A DNA stretch of 64,000 nucleotides from Streptomyces sp. S.PB5 (GTDB lineage: Bacteria > Actinomycetota > Actinomycetes > Streptomycetales > Streptomycetaceae), in contig NZ_JAQMWP010000026.1 of assembly GCF_030403745.1 (NCBI RefSeq), positions 1-64,000 of the forward strand, given 5' to 3'. Numbering within the stretch: position 1 is the stretch's first letter; every line of letters begins with the position of its first letter. Both the position numbers and the translations under genes were made by a program. Under the pieces are notes generated by a model. It saw nothing but the letters and a program-made list of their open reading frames with translations, made no database searches and was not told the origin of the DNA. Shown piece after piece: positions 53,862-62,823 of the stretch.

Positions 53862-54702
53862 GTGAGCGAGCGCAAGCCCTACAAGACCGACGTGAGGGAC
53901 GAGCAGTGGGCGCTGGTCGAGCCGGTGATCACCGCGTGGAAGGCCGCGCATCCCTCGGTCAGCGGCCATCAGCGGCCATCAGGGCCGGTACACGATGCGG
54001 GAGATCGTCAACGCACTGCTCCACCATGGCCGGACCGGTTGCCAGTGGGAGCTGCTCCCGCACGACTTTCCGCCGCCCGGCCCGGTGACGTACTACTTCT
54101 CCACCTGGCGTGACGACGGCATCGATCAGACCATTCACAACCTGCTGCGCTGGCAGGTGCGGGAAATGGCGCGTCGGAAGGCGGACCCGAGCCTGGTGGT
54201 GCTCGATACCCAGAGGGTGCACGCGGTGGCCGGAGCGCCCGCTGAGTCGACGGGGCGCGATGCGGCAAAAAGGGCACCGGACCGCATGCGCGGCCTGGCC
54301 GCTGACGTTCTGGGGCTGGTGATCGCGGCAGTCGTGGCGGCCACGTCGGCGCACGAGAACGCCGTCGGTATCGCGCTGCTGGACAACGTCGCCGCCGATA
54401 CTGGCATCGTGCAGAAGGCCTTGGTCGGCCAGGGCTTCAAGAACGCCGTCGTCGCGCACGGGGAGAAGGTGGGCATCGAGGTGGAGGTCGTGGAGGGCAA
54501 TCCCGCGCAGACCGGGTTCGTTCCTCAAGCCAAGCGGTGGGTGGTGGAACGCACGTATGGGATCTTGATGCTGCACCGCAGGCTGGTGCGCGACTACGAG
54601 CATCTGCCCCGCAGTTCGCAGTCGCGGGTGTACTGGGCGATGACCGCGGTGATACTGCGTCGGCTGACCGCGCCGAAGGTGCCCGCCTGGCGCACCGCAT
54701 GA
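53862..54702 (+). mobile_element. IS5-family transposase, frameshifted by a 10-bp duplication
   Basis: The product starts (GTG) SERKPYKTDVRDEQWALVEPVI, and a second frame continues from MREIVNALLHHGRTGCQW to LVVLDTQRVHA (first catalytic Asp), DVLGLVIAAVVAAT, VVAHGEKVGIEVE and KRWVVERTYGILMLHRRLVRDYEH (catalytic Glu region). The frame change is caused exactly by the tandem repeat AGCGGCCATC at 53961-53970 and 53971-53980; removing one copy restores a single ORF of about 277 residues. The element is probably immobile now. Its end overlaps an accessory ORF. Confidence 0.85.
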
Positions 54703-55121
54703 CCGGCGGGGAGCTGACCCTCGGCGCGGTGCTGGCACGGCTGGAGGAGCGGGAACGCGAGATCACCGCGCAGGCCGAGACGACGCGGGAACAGATCACG
54801 CAGCTGACCACACAGCTCGACGAACTCGGCCGGGCGGCCGAAGAAATCCGGATCACCAGCAAGACACTGTTGGCGCTGCCCGACCCGCAACCGCCCGCGC
54901 CGCTGGCACCGAAACTGCCGGACCATCCGGCCTACCGGCAGATCATGGCGGTGTTCACCGCCGCCGACCATCCGCTGCGTGCACGGCAGGTGTGCGAGGC
55001 GATGGACGTGGGGGTCGCGCCCAACAACATCAACAACGTCCGCCTCAAGCTCAAGCGGCTGGCCGGCCGCGGGATCCTGGCCGAGACCGAGCCAGGCTTG
55101 TTCACCCAGCCTCGGCCGTAG
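54699..55121 (+). CDS. Coiled-coil/winged-helix ORF overlapping the IS5 transposase
   Basis: The 140-residue protein begins at an ATG overlapping the transposase stop by 4 bp (ATGA). It has a coiled coil (LARLEEREREITAQAETTREQ, residues ~10-45), a Pro-rich linker and a C-terminal winged-helix-like domain (AYRQIMAVFTAADHPLRARQVCEAM, NNVRLKLKRLAGRGIL). The same layout is seen at 37647-38168. Overlap suggests it belongs to the IS or was captured by it. It may modulate transposition or bind DNA; no function is known. Confidence 0.65.
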   Translation: MTGGELTLGAVLARLEEREREITAQAETTREQITQLTTQLDELGRAAEEIRITSKTLLALPDPQPPAPLAPKLPDHPAYRQIMAVFTAADHPLRARQVCEAMDVGVAPNNINNVRLKLKRLAGRGILAETEPGLFTQPRP

Positions 55122-55256
55122 TCGACTGATGTCGCCACGACCTGCCCGCTTGTCCCCACGAAACGAAGAATCGGGAATCAGCTCTCATGCTGCCCTCTGA
55201 ATAGTTTCGGGGACTGGAAACGGAGCGTCAGCCACCGCGCCCGTCCTCGAACCTAC

Positions 55257-55731
55257 TCAGTACACCTGCGAGTAGCAGTGGCCGTTGAACTGGCCGTTGC
55301 TATCGAATCCCGGCAGGGTGACGCCGTGGAGGGTATTCGGGCCCCACACGCCGTCGACGGTGACGGAAGGACTGGCGAGCCGCTGTGCGTACTCCAGCCC
55401 CTCCTTCGTGTTCGCACCGAAGGCACTGTCGACGGTGAGACCACGGGCATAGCAGTTGTTAAGGATCCGCTGCAGCGCCTTGACGTGGTCGCCGTTAGCC
55501 CCTTTTTGCCATGTTGCAGCGGGAGTAGCGGTGGGTCGTGCTGCCCGTCTTGGAGACGTAGGCGGGGATCCGCGTGTAGAAGGAGCCCATGTTGTTGTCG
55601 GACGTCATGGTCCCGTTGCAGTTGTTGACGACCAGCGCCCCGGCCTCCTGCGCGCCGGCCGTCGGGACTGAGGCCCCCGGGCCGGCCACCGTGAGGACGG
55701 CTGCCGCCAGCGCCGCGGACTTGCGCTTCAT
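55257..55731 (-). pseudogene. Secreted peptidoglycan-binding-like protein, frameshifted
   Basis: The first frame has a signal peptide (MKRKSAALAAAVLTVAG, cleavage near AGAQ) and runs to NMAKRG then stop. If one A is removed from the A5 tract at about 55503-55507, the frame continues with ANGDHVKALQRILNNCYARGLTVDSAFGANTKEGLEYAQRL, then VDGVWGPNTLHGVTLPG and HCYSQVY. That is a peptidoglycan-binding-1-like repeat fold. The break could be a real mutation, slippage or a sequencing error at the homopolymer. Confidence 0.6.
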
Positions 55732-55883
55732 GTGTGTTCCGTTCTAGGGAGTAGTGGCGTTCGACGTGCCAATCGTCGCCCTGCGCTGAAAGGCACGGCT
55801 GTCGGCTTGAGGGGCAGATAGAAGGTACGGGGCCCAGGTCGCGTTCCGCGGAGCGGCGCCGGTCCGCGTCGGGCGGGTTGCGC

Positions 55884-57023
55884 TCAGGCGGGCCGGGTGG
55901 GGGCCTGTAGTTCGATCTTGTATCCGCCCTGTGGGGTGGGTTCGGCGGTGAGGGTGCCGCCCAGTAGTTCGGCGCGTTCTCTCAGGCCGATCAGGCCGTG
56001 CCGGGCGCTGGGCAGGGCGACGGACGGGCGGGTGGGGGCGGTGTTGGTGACGGTGACGCCGAAGTGCTGCGCGTCGTGCCACAGGCGTACCTCGGCGCGG
56101 GCGCCGGGGGCGTGCTTGCGTACGTTCGTGAGGGCTTCTTGGACCGTGCGGTAGACGGTGCGTTGGGCGGTTGTGCTGATGCCGGGCGGGAGCTCCCCGG
56201 TCAGGGCGGTCTCGATGCCGCTGTTGGCGATCAGCTGCTGGAGGTCGGCGAGCGTGGGCTGGGGGGTGAGTTCGGTGTCCTTGCCGCCTGAGGCGCGCAG
56301 CAGGGTGACCATGTGGCGGAGTTCGTCGAGGGTGTTCACGCTCAGGGTGCGGATGGTGCGGGCGGCGTCGCGGGCGTCGGGGTCCTTCGCGGCGACCTGC
56401 AGGGCCCCGGCCTGTACGGCGATGAGGCTGACCTGGTGGGAGACGACGTCGTGCATCTCGCGGGCCAGTTGGGCGCGTTCGCGGGCGAGGACGGTCTGGG
56501 CGTACAGGGCGCGTTCGTGTTCGCGGGCCACTTCCACCTCGACGAGCTGGCGGGCCACGTCGTGTCTGGCCTGTCCGAGCTGGCCGAACAGGATCGGGGC
56601 GAAGGCTGTGGCCAGCGTGTAGACGAACTGGATGAGCGTCCAGGCGCGCTCGCCGGGAAACGTGTCTCCGGAAAACGTGTCGGACAGGGGCCAGGCGAGG
56701 GTTGCCGCCGCCGCGTTCAGCAGGGCGCAGCCGGCCAGCAGCGGGCGGTTGCGGGTGCGCGTGGCCAGTGTGTACAGCGCGGCGATCGGCGCGACCGCCA
56801 CGTCCATGAACAGGGTCATGGGCAGGGTCAGCAGGAAGGCGGCCAAGGGAAAGCGCCTGCGCAGGAACAGTCCGGCGCAGCCCAGGGCGGCGCAGGCCCA
56901 TATAAAGGGTGTCGCCTCGCCGTAGAGATTGATCCAGGCGTCGAGCGCGGCGAGCACGACGAGGCCGGTGTCGACGGCCCAGGGCGGCACTCGCCGCCAC
57001 CGTGCCTGAGCCGTGCTCATCAT
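55884..57023 (-). CDS. Sensor histidine kinase, NarL/DesK type
   Basis: The 379-residue protein has about four to five membrane helices in residues 15-150 and then the HisKA_3 motif LAREMHDVVSHQVSL (His 191). The GHKL ATPase domain contains VYRTVQEALTNVRKHA and HGLIGLRERAELLGG. The ATG overlaps the response-regulator stop by 4 bp, so the two-component pair is one operon. The signal is not known. Confidence 0.93.
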   Translation of the reverse strand: MMSTAQARWRRVPPWAVDTGLVVLAALDAWINLYGEATPFIWACAALGCAGLFLRRRFPLAAFLLTLPMTLFMDVAVAPIAALYTLATRTRNRPLLAGCALLNAAAATLAWPLSDTFSGDTFPGERAWTLIQFVYTLATAFAPILFGQLGQARHDVARQLVEVEVAREHERALYAQTVLARERAQLAREMHDVVSHQVSLIAVQAGALQVAAKDPDARDAARTIRTLSVNTLDELRHMVTLLRASGGKDTELTPQPTLADLQQLIANSGIETALTGELPPGISTTAQRTVYRTVQEALTNVRKHAPGARAEVRLWHDAQHFGVTVTNTAPTRPSVALPSARHGLIGLRERAELLGGTLTAEPTPQGGYKIELQAPTRPA

Positions 57024-57700
57024 CTGGCGCCCCTTGCCGCGTCGGTGCCGTCGTCGCTGAGCAGTCCGGCCCGCTCCGCGAGGAGCGCCGCCTGGACGCG
57101 GCTGGAGACCCTCAGCTTGGTCAGGATCGAGCTGACGTGGTCCTTGACGGTGCCCGCGCTCAGATGGATGCGGGTGCCGATGTCGGCGTTGGAGAGTCCT
57201 TCCGCGATCAGGACGAGGACGTCACGTTCGCGGTCGGTGAGCAGGTTCACGCGCGCCACGTCCTCCGCGACCTCGGGCGCGTCCGTCCCAGGATGGCCGC
57301 GCAGCAGAGCCCGCGAGGCTTTCGGGGACATCACCACACCGCCCGCGGCCAGGGTGCGTACGAGCTGGGCGAGCTGTTCGGGCTCGGTGTCCTTGAGCAG
57401 GAAGCCCGCGGCTCCCGAGCGCAGCGCGGTCAGGATGTACTCGTCGGTGTCGAACGTGGTCAGCATGGCCACCGTCGGCGGCTCGGGCAGCGTCTGGATC
57501 TCCCTCAGGACGGTCAGGCCGTCCACGTCCGGCATGCGGATGTCGAGGAGCACGACGTCCGGACGCTCGCGCCGGATGGCGTCGGTGGCCCGCGCTCCTT
57601 CCGCGGTCGCCACGACCTGGATGTCTTCGGAGGCGTTCAGGATCAGCTCGAACCCGGACCGCACCAGCGCCTCGTCGTCCACCACCACTACCCGGATCAC
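57020..57700 (-). CDS. NarL-family response regulator
   Basis: The 226-residue regulator has the receiver domain with VVVDDEALVR, phosphorylatable Asp 53 (VVLLDIRMPDVDG) and GFLLKDTEPEQL. The C-terminal LuxR HTH reads LTDRERDVLVLIAEGLSNADIGTRIHLSAGTVKDHVSSIL. The GTG at 57698-57700 fits the family start; longer forms are not supported. It is the first gene of the pair with the kinase and may control the two divergent membrane-protein genes to its right. Confidence 0.94.
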   Translation of the reverse strand: MIRVVVVDDEALVRSGFELILNASEDIQVVATAEGARATDAIRRERPDVVLLDIRMPDVDGLTVLREIQTLPEPPTVAMLTTFDTDEYILTALRSGAAGFLLKDTEPEQLAQLVRTLAAGGVVMSPKASRALLRGHPGTDAPEVAEDVARVNLLTDRERDVLVLIAEGLSNADIGTRIHLSAGTVKDHVSSILTKLRVSSRVQAALLAERAGLLSDDGTDAARGAR

Positions 57701-57965
57701 CGGCGTTCCGCCTCGCACTCGTCTGCTCTGTCCAGATTCTCGGCGACCAATACGGTGATCGCTCGCTGTCGACAGTACGTCCAGCCAGGTGCGCGACGGT
57801 GCGGCCGCTGTGGACACCCGCCACCCGGCAGGCCGGTTCCAGCCGGTCGGGGGGAGCGCTCCGGCCCGTCGGCGGCCGGGTGGACGAGGTCCGGCGGATG
57901 GTGTCGGCGGTTCTCGTCCGGTGGGATCGGCCCGTGGGCCCGACCGGGTCTGCCGGCCGCAGTCG

Positions 57966-58523
57966 ATGTCCGAACCGTTCGAGGATCACCCAGCCATGCC
58001 CGAGTCGTACCTTCGTCAGCCTGTCCGGGCGCTGCGCCGCTGTGCGGCGCAGCCCCATGTGCTGTTCGGGGGCGTGTACGGGGCGGTACTGGCCAGCTCC
58101 ATGGTGGCCGCCCTGACGGAGCAGGGTGAGACGGCGCCCGCCGACCGGTTCAGCAGCGCCCAGTGGCTCCTGATCACGGCCGCCGCCTCGGCCTTGGCGC
58201 ACGGTTACGCACACCTGATCGCGCTGCGCGGCGACCGGACCCATCACGGTGTGCGCGCCACGGTGCGGCTGCTGCTGTCCGAGTGGCCGTTGGTGGTGGC
58301 GACGGTGCCGACACTGGTCCTGCTGCTCGGCGCGGCCTGGGGGTGGTGGCCCTCGGCGGGCATCGAGTACGTGGCCTTCGCCGTGAACGTGGTGCTGCTG
58401 TTCGCCTGGGGCCTGCTCGCGGCCCGCGCTGCCGGTCGCACGTGGGGCTCCGCCTTGATGATCGGCACCGTTGACGCGTTGCTCGGGCTGACGGTCGTGG
58501 TGGCCAACGCCGTCATCAAATAG
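57966..58523 (+). CDS. Small integral membrane protein, unknown family
   Basis: The 185-residue protein has four hydrophobic segments (HVLFGGVYGAVLASSMVAAL, WLLITAAASALAHGYAHLI, LVVATVPTLVLLLGAAW, YVAFAVNVVLLFAWGLLA) and a positively charged N-terminus. The ATG at 57966 is likely; an ATG at 57996 is possible. It diverges from the two-component system, so it may be one of its targets. No family is recognised. Confidence 0.65.
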   Translation: MSEPFEDHPAMPESYLRQPVRALRRCAAQPHVLFGGVYGAVLASSMVAALTEQGETAPADRFSSAQWLLITAAASALAHGYAHLIALRGDRTHHGVRATVRLLLSEWPLVVATVPTLVLLLGAAWGWWPSAGIEYVAFAVNVVLLFAWGLLAARAAGRTWGSALMIGTVDALLGLTVVVANAVIK

Positions 58524-58572
58524 GGCGGTTGGCCGTCCGGGCCCACCGGCCGACCGTGGGCAGCGCTGTTCC

Positions 58573-58608
58573 GCCGGTCGGCGGGGCGGTACCGGCCGGT
58601 CGGCGGGG
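58573..58608 (+). repeat. Two direct copies of GCCGGTCGGCGGGG
   Basis: The 14-bp repeat occurs at 58573-58586 and 58595-58608, 22 bp apart, in front of the acyltransferase-like gene. A partial copy (GCCGGTCGG) is near 57842, in front of the four-helix membrane protein gene. This may be the binding site of the adjacent NarL-type regulator. Confidence 0.35.
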
Positions 58609-58665
58609 GTGTTACCGAAGCCTGCCGGATGGGCCGCCCCCCGAGCTCCGCGCGAGATTTGCCGT

Positions 58666-59955
58666 ATGACACAGACACAGCCGCCACAGGAGACGACGGC
58701 TCCGCAGGAGAACTCGCCTCCGCCGCCCCGAACCTCTCCCGAGTCCGCCGCGTCGGCCTCGCCCGGTCCCTCGATGGGACGCCTCGTCGGGGTGGACCTG
58801 GCCCGCGCACTGGCGGTGTTCGGCATGTACGTCGTGCACATCGGCCCCCCGCTGTCCGCGACGAGCGGCGTCGCCAGCTGGATCCGGTACATATCGGACG
58901 GTCACTCGTCGGTCCTGTTCGCCACCCTCGCCGGGTTCTCCCTGATGCTGCTCGCCGGCCGCAAGGAGCCGAAGACCGGGCTGGCCGGCCGGCAGGCGAA
59001 GGCCCGTATCGCGATCCGCGCCGTGATCCTGCTGGCGCTGGGCACTGTGATGGCGATGGAGTACGGGGGAGTGATCATCCTCGGCTTCTACGGGGTCTAC
59101 TTCCTGCTCGCCCTGCCCCTGGTCCGCCTGCGCGCCAGGACCCTCGCGATCATCGCGGCTGCGTTCGCCATCGTCACACCACAGTTGGCGTACGTCCTGA
59201 CCTCGCTGCTGAACGAGTCGGTCCAGCAGAGCATCAACGCCTACGACCCGCTCCGCCACCTCAGCGAGGTAGGCGTGCTCGACCTGCTGCTCACCGGCTT
59301 CTACCCGGCGCTCACCTGGATGTCGTTCGTGATCGCGGGCATGGCGCTGGGCCGCCTCGACCTGTCCTCCGGCACTGTCCCAAAGCGCCTGGCCGCCTTC
59401 GGTGCCGCCCTCACGACGGCCGCGTACGGCCTGTCCCTGCTGCTGGCCGGCCCCGGCGCGTTGCGGAGCCTCGCGGAAGGCGGGTCGTCGTCCGGCGGCT
59501 CCGGGTCGGCGTCCTTCGGCAGCATGCCGTCGACCGGCGGCTCCGGGTCGATGCCGCTCGACGGCGGGTCGTTCCCCCAGATGCCGGCGTCGTCGCTCCT
59601 GGCGGCCGGGCCGCACAGCGGCACCACGTTCGACATCATCGGCAGCCTGGGAGTCGCGATCCTCGTGATCGTGGGCGCGACCGTGCTGATGGACCGCCTG
59701 CCGCGACTGCGCCGCCTGGCCAAACCGGTCATCGCCGTGGGCACCATGTCCCTGACCGCCTACGTCGGCCACTTCGTCGCACAGTCCGTGTTCTCCACGC
59801 CTGCCGGGACCGGCACCCAGCAGTCATGGGTTCCGCTGATCATGTACGTCCTCGGGGCGATCGTGTTCGCCACGATCTGGTCCCGCTTCTTCCGCCGCGG
59901 CCCCCTGGAGTACCTCCTCAACACCGCAACCAAGCCCGCCAAGTACATCCGGTGA
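58666..59955 (+). CDS. DUF418-type membrane protein (acyltransferase-like)
   Basis: The 429-residue protein has a polar Pro/Gln-rich N-terminus, then about ten membrane segments with RLVGVDLARALAVFGMYVVHIGP. This opening is typical of DUF418/heparan-glucosaminide acetyltransferase-like proteins. An unusual Gly/Ser/Met-rich stretch (about residues 268-310) lies between helices near the C-terminal part, which ends AYVGHFVAQSVF and IWSRFFRRGPLEYLL. The ATG at 58666 is supported by the domain start. It stops just before a strong hairpin. Confidence 0.8.
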   Translation: MTQTQPPQETTAPQENSPPPPRTSPESAASASPGPSMGRLVGVDLARALAVFGMYVVHIGPPLSATSGVASWIRYISDGHSSVLFATLAGFSLMLLAGRKEPKTGLAGRQAKARIAIRAVILLALGTVMAMEYGGVIILGFYGVYFLLALPLVRLRARTLAIIAAAFAIVTPQLAYVLTSLLNESVQQSINAYDPLRHLSEVGVLDLLLTGFYPALTWMSFVIAGMALGRLDLSSGTVPKRLAAFGAALTTAAYGLSLLLAGPGALRSLAEGGSSSGGSGSASFGSMPSTGGSGSMPLDGGSFPQMPASSLLAAGPHSGTTFDIIGSLGVAILVIVGATVLMDRLPRLRRLAKPVIAVGTMSLTAYVGHFVAQSVFSTPAGTGTQQSWVPLIMYVLGAIVFATIWSRFFRRGPLEYLLNTATKPAKYIR

Positions 59956-59957
59956 GA

Positions 59958-59999
59958 TCCGGCCGGGGTGGGACGCCTGTACGTTCCACCCCGGCCGGA
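59958..59999. terminator. Strong hairpin after DUF418 gene
   Basis: An 18-bp stem, TCCGGCCGGGGTGG on the left pairing with CCACCCCGGCCGGA on the right with one mismatch, and a short loop begins 3 bp after the stop codon. It is a convincing rho-independent-like terminator without a T-tract. Confidence 0.75.
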
Positions 60000-60009
60000 C
60001 GGCCTGCCC

Positions 60010-60038
60010 AGCCCGCAAGGGGATCGCCCTTGCGGGCT
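60010..60038. terminator. Second hairpin (12-bp stem)
   Basis: AGCCCGCAAGGG pairs perfectly with CCCTTGCGGGCT around a GATCG loop, followed by T. It lies 10 bp after the first hairpin and forms a tandem terminator. Confidence 0.7.
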
Positions 60039-60181
60039 TCGGCCGTGGTCCCGGCCGACCGCTGTCCGCTCCGCCTGTCGCCGACCGGCCGTCCATGAGC
60101 GAGGTCCGGGCGACTGCGGGACATGCGTGGACATGACGCCCGGCGCGGCCCGGGGCAACGGCTGGTGCGCGTCGGGAGACG

Positions 60182-60523
60182 GTGGCCGCCGGTGCGGCTG
60201 AGACCACGACGGCCACCCAGGCAGGTGTGGAGACTCGCGGCGTCGCACCGGGCAACGCCGGGGAAACCCATCCGGTCGTGGACACCGCTCTCCTCGACCG
60301 CGTCCACGACGACGCCCCGGACAGCCGCGACATCGATGTGGTCCAACTCGTCCGAGAGCTCCAAGTTCAAAAGACACCCGTCATGGGGCGCGATGTGATG
60401 GCCGAGCGGCCGCTGCCCGAGCAGGGGAAGATCCTCCCGCAGCTGCTCTTGGTCCAGCACTCGCCGCACGCGGACTCGTCACGCATGCAGGCCGCCCTCC
60501 TGCATGCGCAGGAGGGCGGCTAG
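60182..60523 (+). CDS. Possible small hypothetical protein
   Basis: A 113-codon GTG-start ORF with GGGAG close upstream and high GC at third positions. It reads DTALLDRVHDDAPDSRDIDVVQLVRELQVQK in the middle, with no recognised family. Its end overlaps the terminator of the ABC gene, so it may be chance. The minus strand of the same stretch is equally open. Confidence 0.25.
   Translation: MAAGAAETTTATQAGVETRGVAPGNAGETHPVVDTALLDRVHDDAPDSRDIDVVQLVRELQVQKTPVMGRDVMAERPLPEQGKILPQLLLVQHSPHADSSRMQAALLHAQEGG
60491..60520. terminator. Hairpin downstream of ABC exporter
   Basis: GCCGCCCTCCTGC and GCAGGAGGGCGGC form a perfect 13-bp stem with an ATGC loop, 33 bp after the stop of the leftward ABC transporter gene. 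Confidence 0.7.
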
Positions 60524-60552
60524 TAGGAGGTCCTCGGCGTCGCAGGCCCGCC

Positions 60553-62358
60553 TCACCCGCCGGGGCGTCCCGCCGAGGTCAGCAGCTGCGTCGCCGCGAG
60601 CCGCGCGTACAACTCGTCCTCGGCCACCAGCTCCTCGTGGGTGCCGACCGCCCGGACCGTGCCCGCGTCCATGACGACGATGCGGTCGGCGTCCGTGACC
60701 GTCGACAGGCGGTGGGCCACCACCAGCACGGTGGTCTCGCGTGCGGCCTCGGCGATGACGCCCCGCAGTGCCAGCTCGTTGACGGCGTCGAGCTGCGAGG
60801 TCGCCTCGTCCAGGAGCAGCAGCCGGGGCCTGCGCAGCAGCGCGCGGGCGATCGCGACGCGCTGACGCTCGCCGCCGGACAGTTTCGTGCCGCGGTGCCC
60901 GACCGGGGTGTCCAGGCCGTGCGGGAGACGCTCGACGAGGGCGTCGAGCCTGGTCCGGGCCAGGACCTCGCGTATTTCGTCGTCGCTCGCGCCGGGCGCG
61001 GCGAAGACCAGGTTCTCCCGCAGCGTGCCGGCCAGCACCGGCGCGTCCTGCTCGACGTACCCGATGACGGACCGCAGCTCGGACAGCGGCCACTTGGTCA
61101 CGTCCTTGCCGTCGACCAGGACACGGCCGCCGGTCGCTTCGTAGAACCGCTCGACGAGCGCGAAGACCGTCGACTTGCCCGCGCCCGAGGGGCCGACGAA
61201 CGCCGTCATCCCGCCGCCCGGAACCTCGAAGTCCACCCGCTGGTGGATGTCCGGCAACCCGGGCCCGTAGCGGAAGGACACCTCCTCGAAGCGAACCGAC
61301 GCCGGACGTGGCTGCACCGTCTTCGTCGCCGCGGGCCGCGCCGACCGGTGCCGGTCCTGCTGCTCCGTCGCCAGGCCGTCCACCTGCGTGATCCGGGCGA
61401 TCGCGGCCGCGCCCTCCTGGTAGTGGGACGCCGCCTCGACCAGCTTGTACACCGGCTCCATCAGGAAGAAGAGGTACAGCAGGAACGCGATGAGCGTGGA
61501 CACGGGCATGTCCCCCGACGCCACCCGCGCCCCGCCGACGGCGAGTACCGCGAGGAACGCCAGCTCGACGGCGAGGTTGTCCGCCGAACCCAGCACGGCC
61601 TCCCACTTCGCGCTGCGCACGCCGTGGCGCCACGCCCTGCGTGCCGCCGCCTCGACGCGAGCGGTCTCCCGTCCCTCGGCGCCGGACGCCTTCACCGTAC
61701 GGAACGCGCCGAAGACCCGCTCCAGGCCCGTGGACATCTCCCCGACAGCCGCCTGCGCACGCTCGGCCGCCTGCCCGATCTTCGGCAGCACCAGCGCGGC
61801 AGCCACACCGACGACCGCGACCACGCCGAGCGTGACGGCGAGCAGGACGGCATCGAGGAACGCCATCACCACGATCGCCGCGGCCAGCGTCACCGCTCCC
61901 GTCGCCGCGGAGACCACCGCCTGGGTGCTGACCGCCCGCAGCAGCGTGGTGTCGGAGGTCACCCGGGACATCAGATCGCCCGGCTGCATCCGTTCCGCCT
62001 CCGCGAGGCGCAGTCGCAGCAACCGTCCGATGAGGCTGCGGCGGGCGGCGAGCACCACCGACTCCGCCGTCCGTTCCAGCACATAGGCGCCGAACGCCTC
62101 GGCCACCATGCTCAGCAGGACCAGGACGGTCATGGCCAGCAGGATGGTGCCGATCGTGCCACCGGACGAGAGCCGGTCGACCAGCGTCTTCGTGGCCAGC
62201 GGCTGCAGCAGCCCGCCGGCGGCCCCTACCAGCGCCAACAGCAGACCGAGCGCGACGGCCCACCGGTGCGGACGGACGTACCCGTACAGCGCCTTGAGCG
62301 TCTCGCGGGCGCGCAGGGACTCGGCACCCGTCGCCTCTGGGGCGGATGCGGTGTTCAC
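60553..62358 (-). CDS. ABC transporter, fused permease-ATPase (exporter)
   Basis: The 601-residue half-transporter has an N-terminal six-helix ABC-membrane domain (residues ~25-310). The ATPase carries Walker A GPSGAGKST, signature LSGGERQRVAIARALL, Walker B LLLLDEATS and the H-loop AHRLST. It should work as a homodimer or with another half-transporter, exporting lipids, peptides or drugs. The GTG start at 62356-62358 has AAAGGA 6-7 nt upstream. It ends at the 60491-60520 hairpin. Confidence 0.93.
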   Translation of the reverse strand: MNTASAPEATGAESLRARETLKALYGYVRPHRWAVALGLLLALVGAAGGLLQPLATKTLVDRLSSGGTIGTILLAMTVLVLLSMVAEAFGAYVLERTAESVVLAARRSLIGRLLRLRLAEAERMQPGDLMSRVTSDTTLLRAVSTQAVVSAATGAVTLAAAIVVMAFLDAVLLAVTLGVVAVVGVAAALVLPKIGQAAERAQAAVGEMSTGLERVFGAFRTVKASGAEGRETARVEAAARRAWRHGVRSAKWEAVLGSADNLAVELAFLAVLAVGGARVASGDMPVSTLIAFLLYLFFLMEPVYKLVEAASHYQEGAAAIARITQVDGLATEQQDRHRSARPAATKTVQPRPASVRFEEVSFRYGPGLPDIHQRVDFEVPGGGMTAFVGPSGAGKSTVFALVERFYEATGGRVLVDGKDVTKWPLSELRSVIGYVEQDAPVLAGTLRENLVFAAPGASDDEIREVLARTRLDALVERLPHGLDTPVGHRGTKLSGGERQRVAIARALLRRPRLLLLDEATSQLDAVNELALRGVIAEAARETTVLVVAHRLSTVTDADRIVVMDAGTVRAVGTHEELVAEDELYARLAATQLLTSAGRPGG

Positions 62359-62499
62359 AGGATTCCTTTCCTACGTGGTCGGCCGCGCACCGCGTCGACG
62401 GTGCCACAGCCCTCGTGGCGAGCGTGTGCGCAACGGCATCACGGAGATCAGGGCGTACGCCGGCCAGACGCCTGCCCCGGGAGATTTGGGATCGCCGGC

Positions 62500-62721
62500 T
62501 CAGTGGACCAGGGAGGCCACCCGCGTGGCGAAGACGTGCACCCCTGCCTCGTAGAACTCAGGACGGACGACGAACAGGACACCGGCGCCCGCCGCCAGCG
62601 TCAGGCCGAGAAGTTCCAGCAACCCGCCTCTGCGAGGGGTGACGTGAGGGCCTGGCACGTCGATGTCGGCCGACGCCCCGACGGTGGTCTCCGGCTCCTT
62701 GTCACGAACGTGCTGTGTCAT
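62500..62721 (-). CDS. Small single-pass membrane protein
   Basis: The 73-residue ORF has a polar N-terminus and one hydrophobic helix (GLLELLGLTLAAGAGVLFVV), then a short tail. A GGAGG lies very close to the ATG, which is an awkward spacing. It is on the same strand as the ABC gene, 141 bp upstream. No family is recognised. Confidence 0.4.
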   Translation of the reverse strand: MTQHVRDKEPETTVGASADIDVPGPHVTPRRGGLLELLGLTLAAGAGVLFVVRPEFYEAGVHVFATRVASLVH

Positions 62722-62823
62722 GCCTCCAGGCTGGACGCCCGGCCGTGCTGCGCACATCCGGCGACTGTCGGGTCCGCCCCCGCCGAGTGGCTGGAGAAGA
62801 CCGGCCTGGGGTAGTACGACCCA

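Noticed and set aside
60637..62814. 725-codon open frame on the plus strand opposite the ABC exporter
   Set aside because: The minus strand encodes all ABC signature motifs; the plus-strand translation is Arg/His/Gln-rich without domains.
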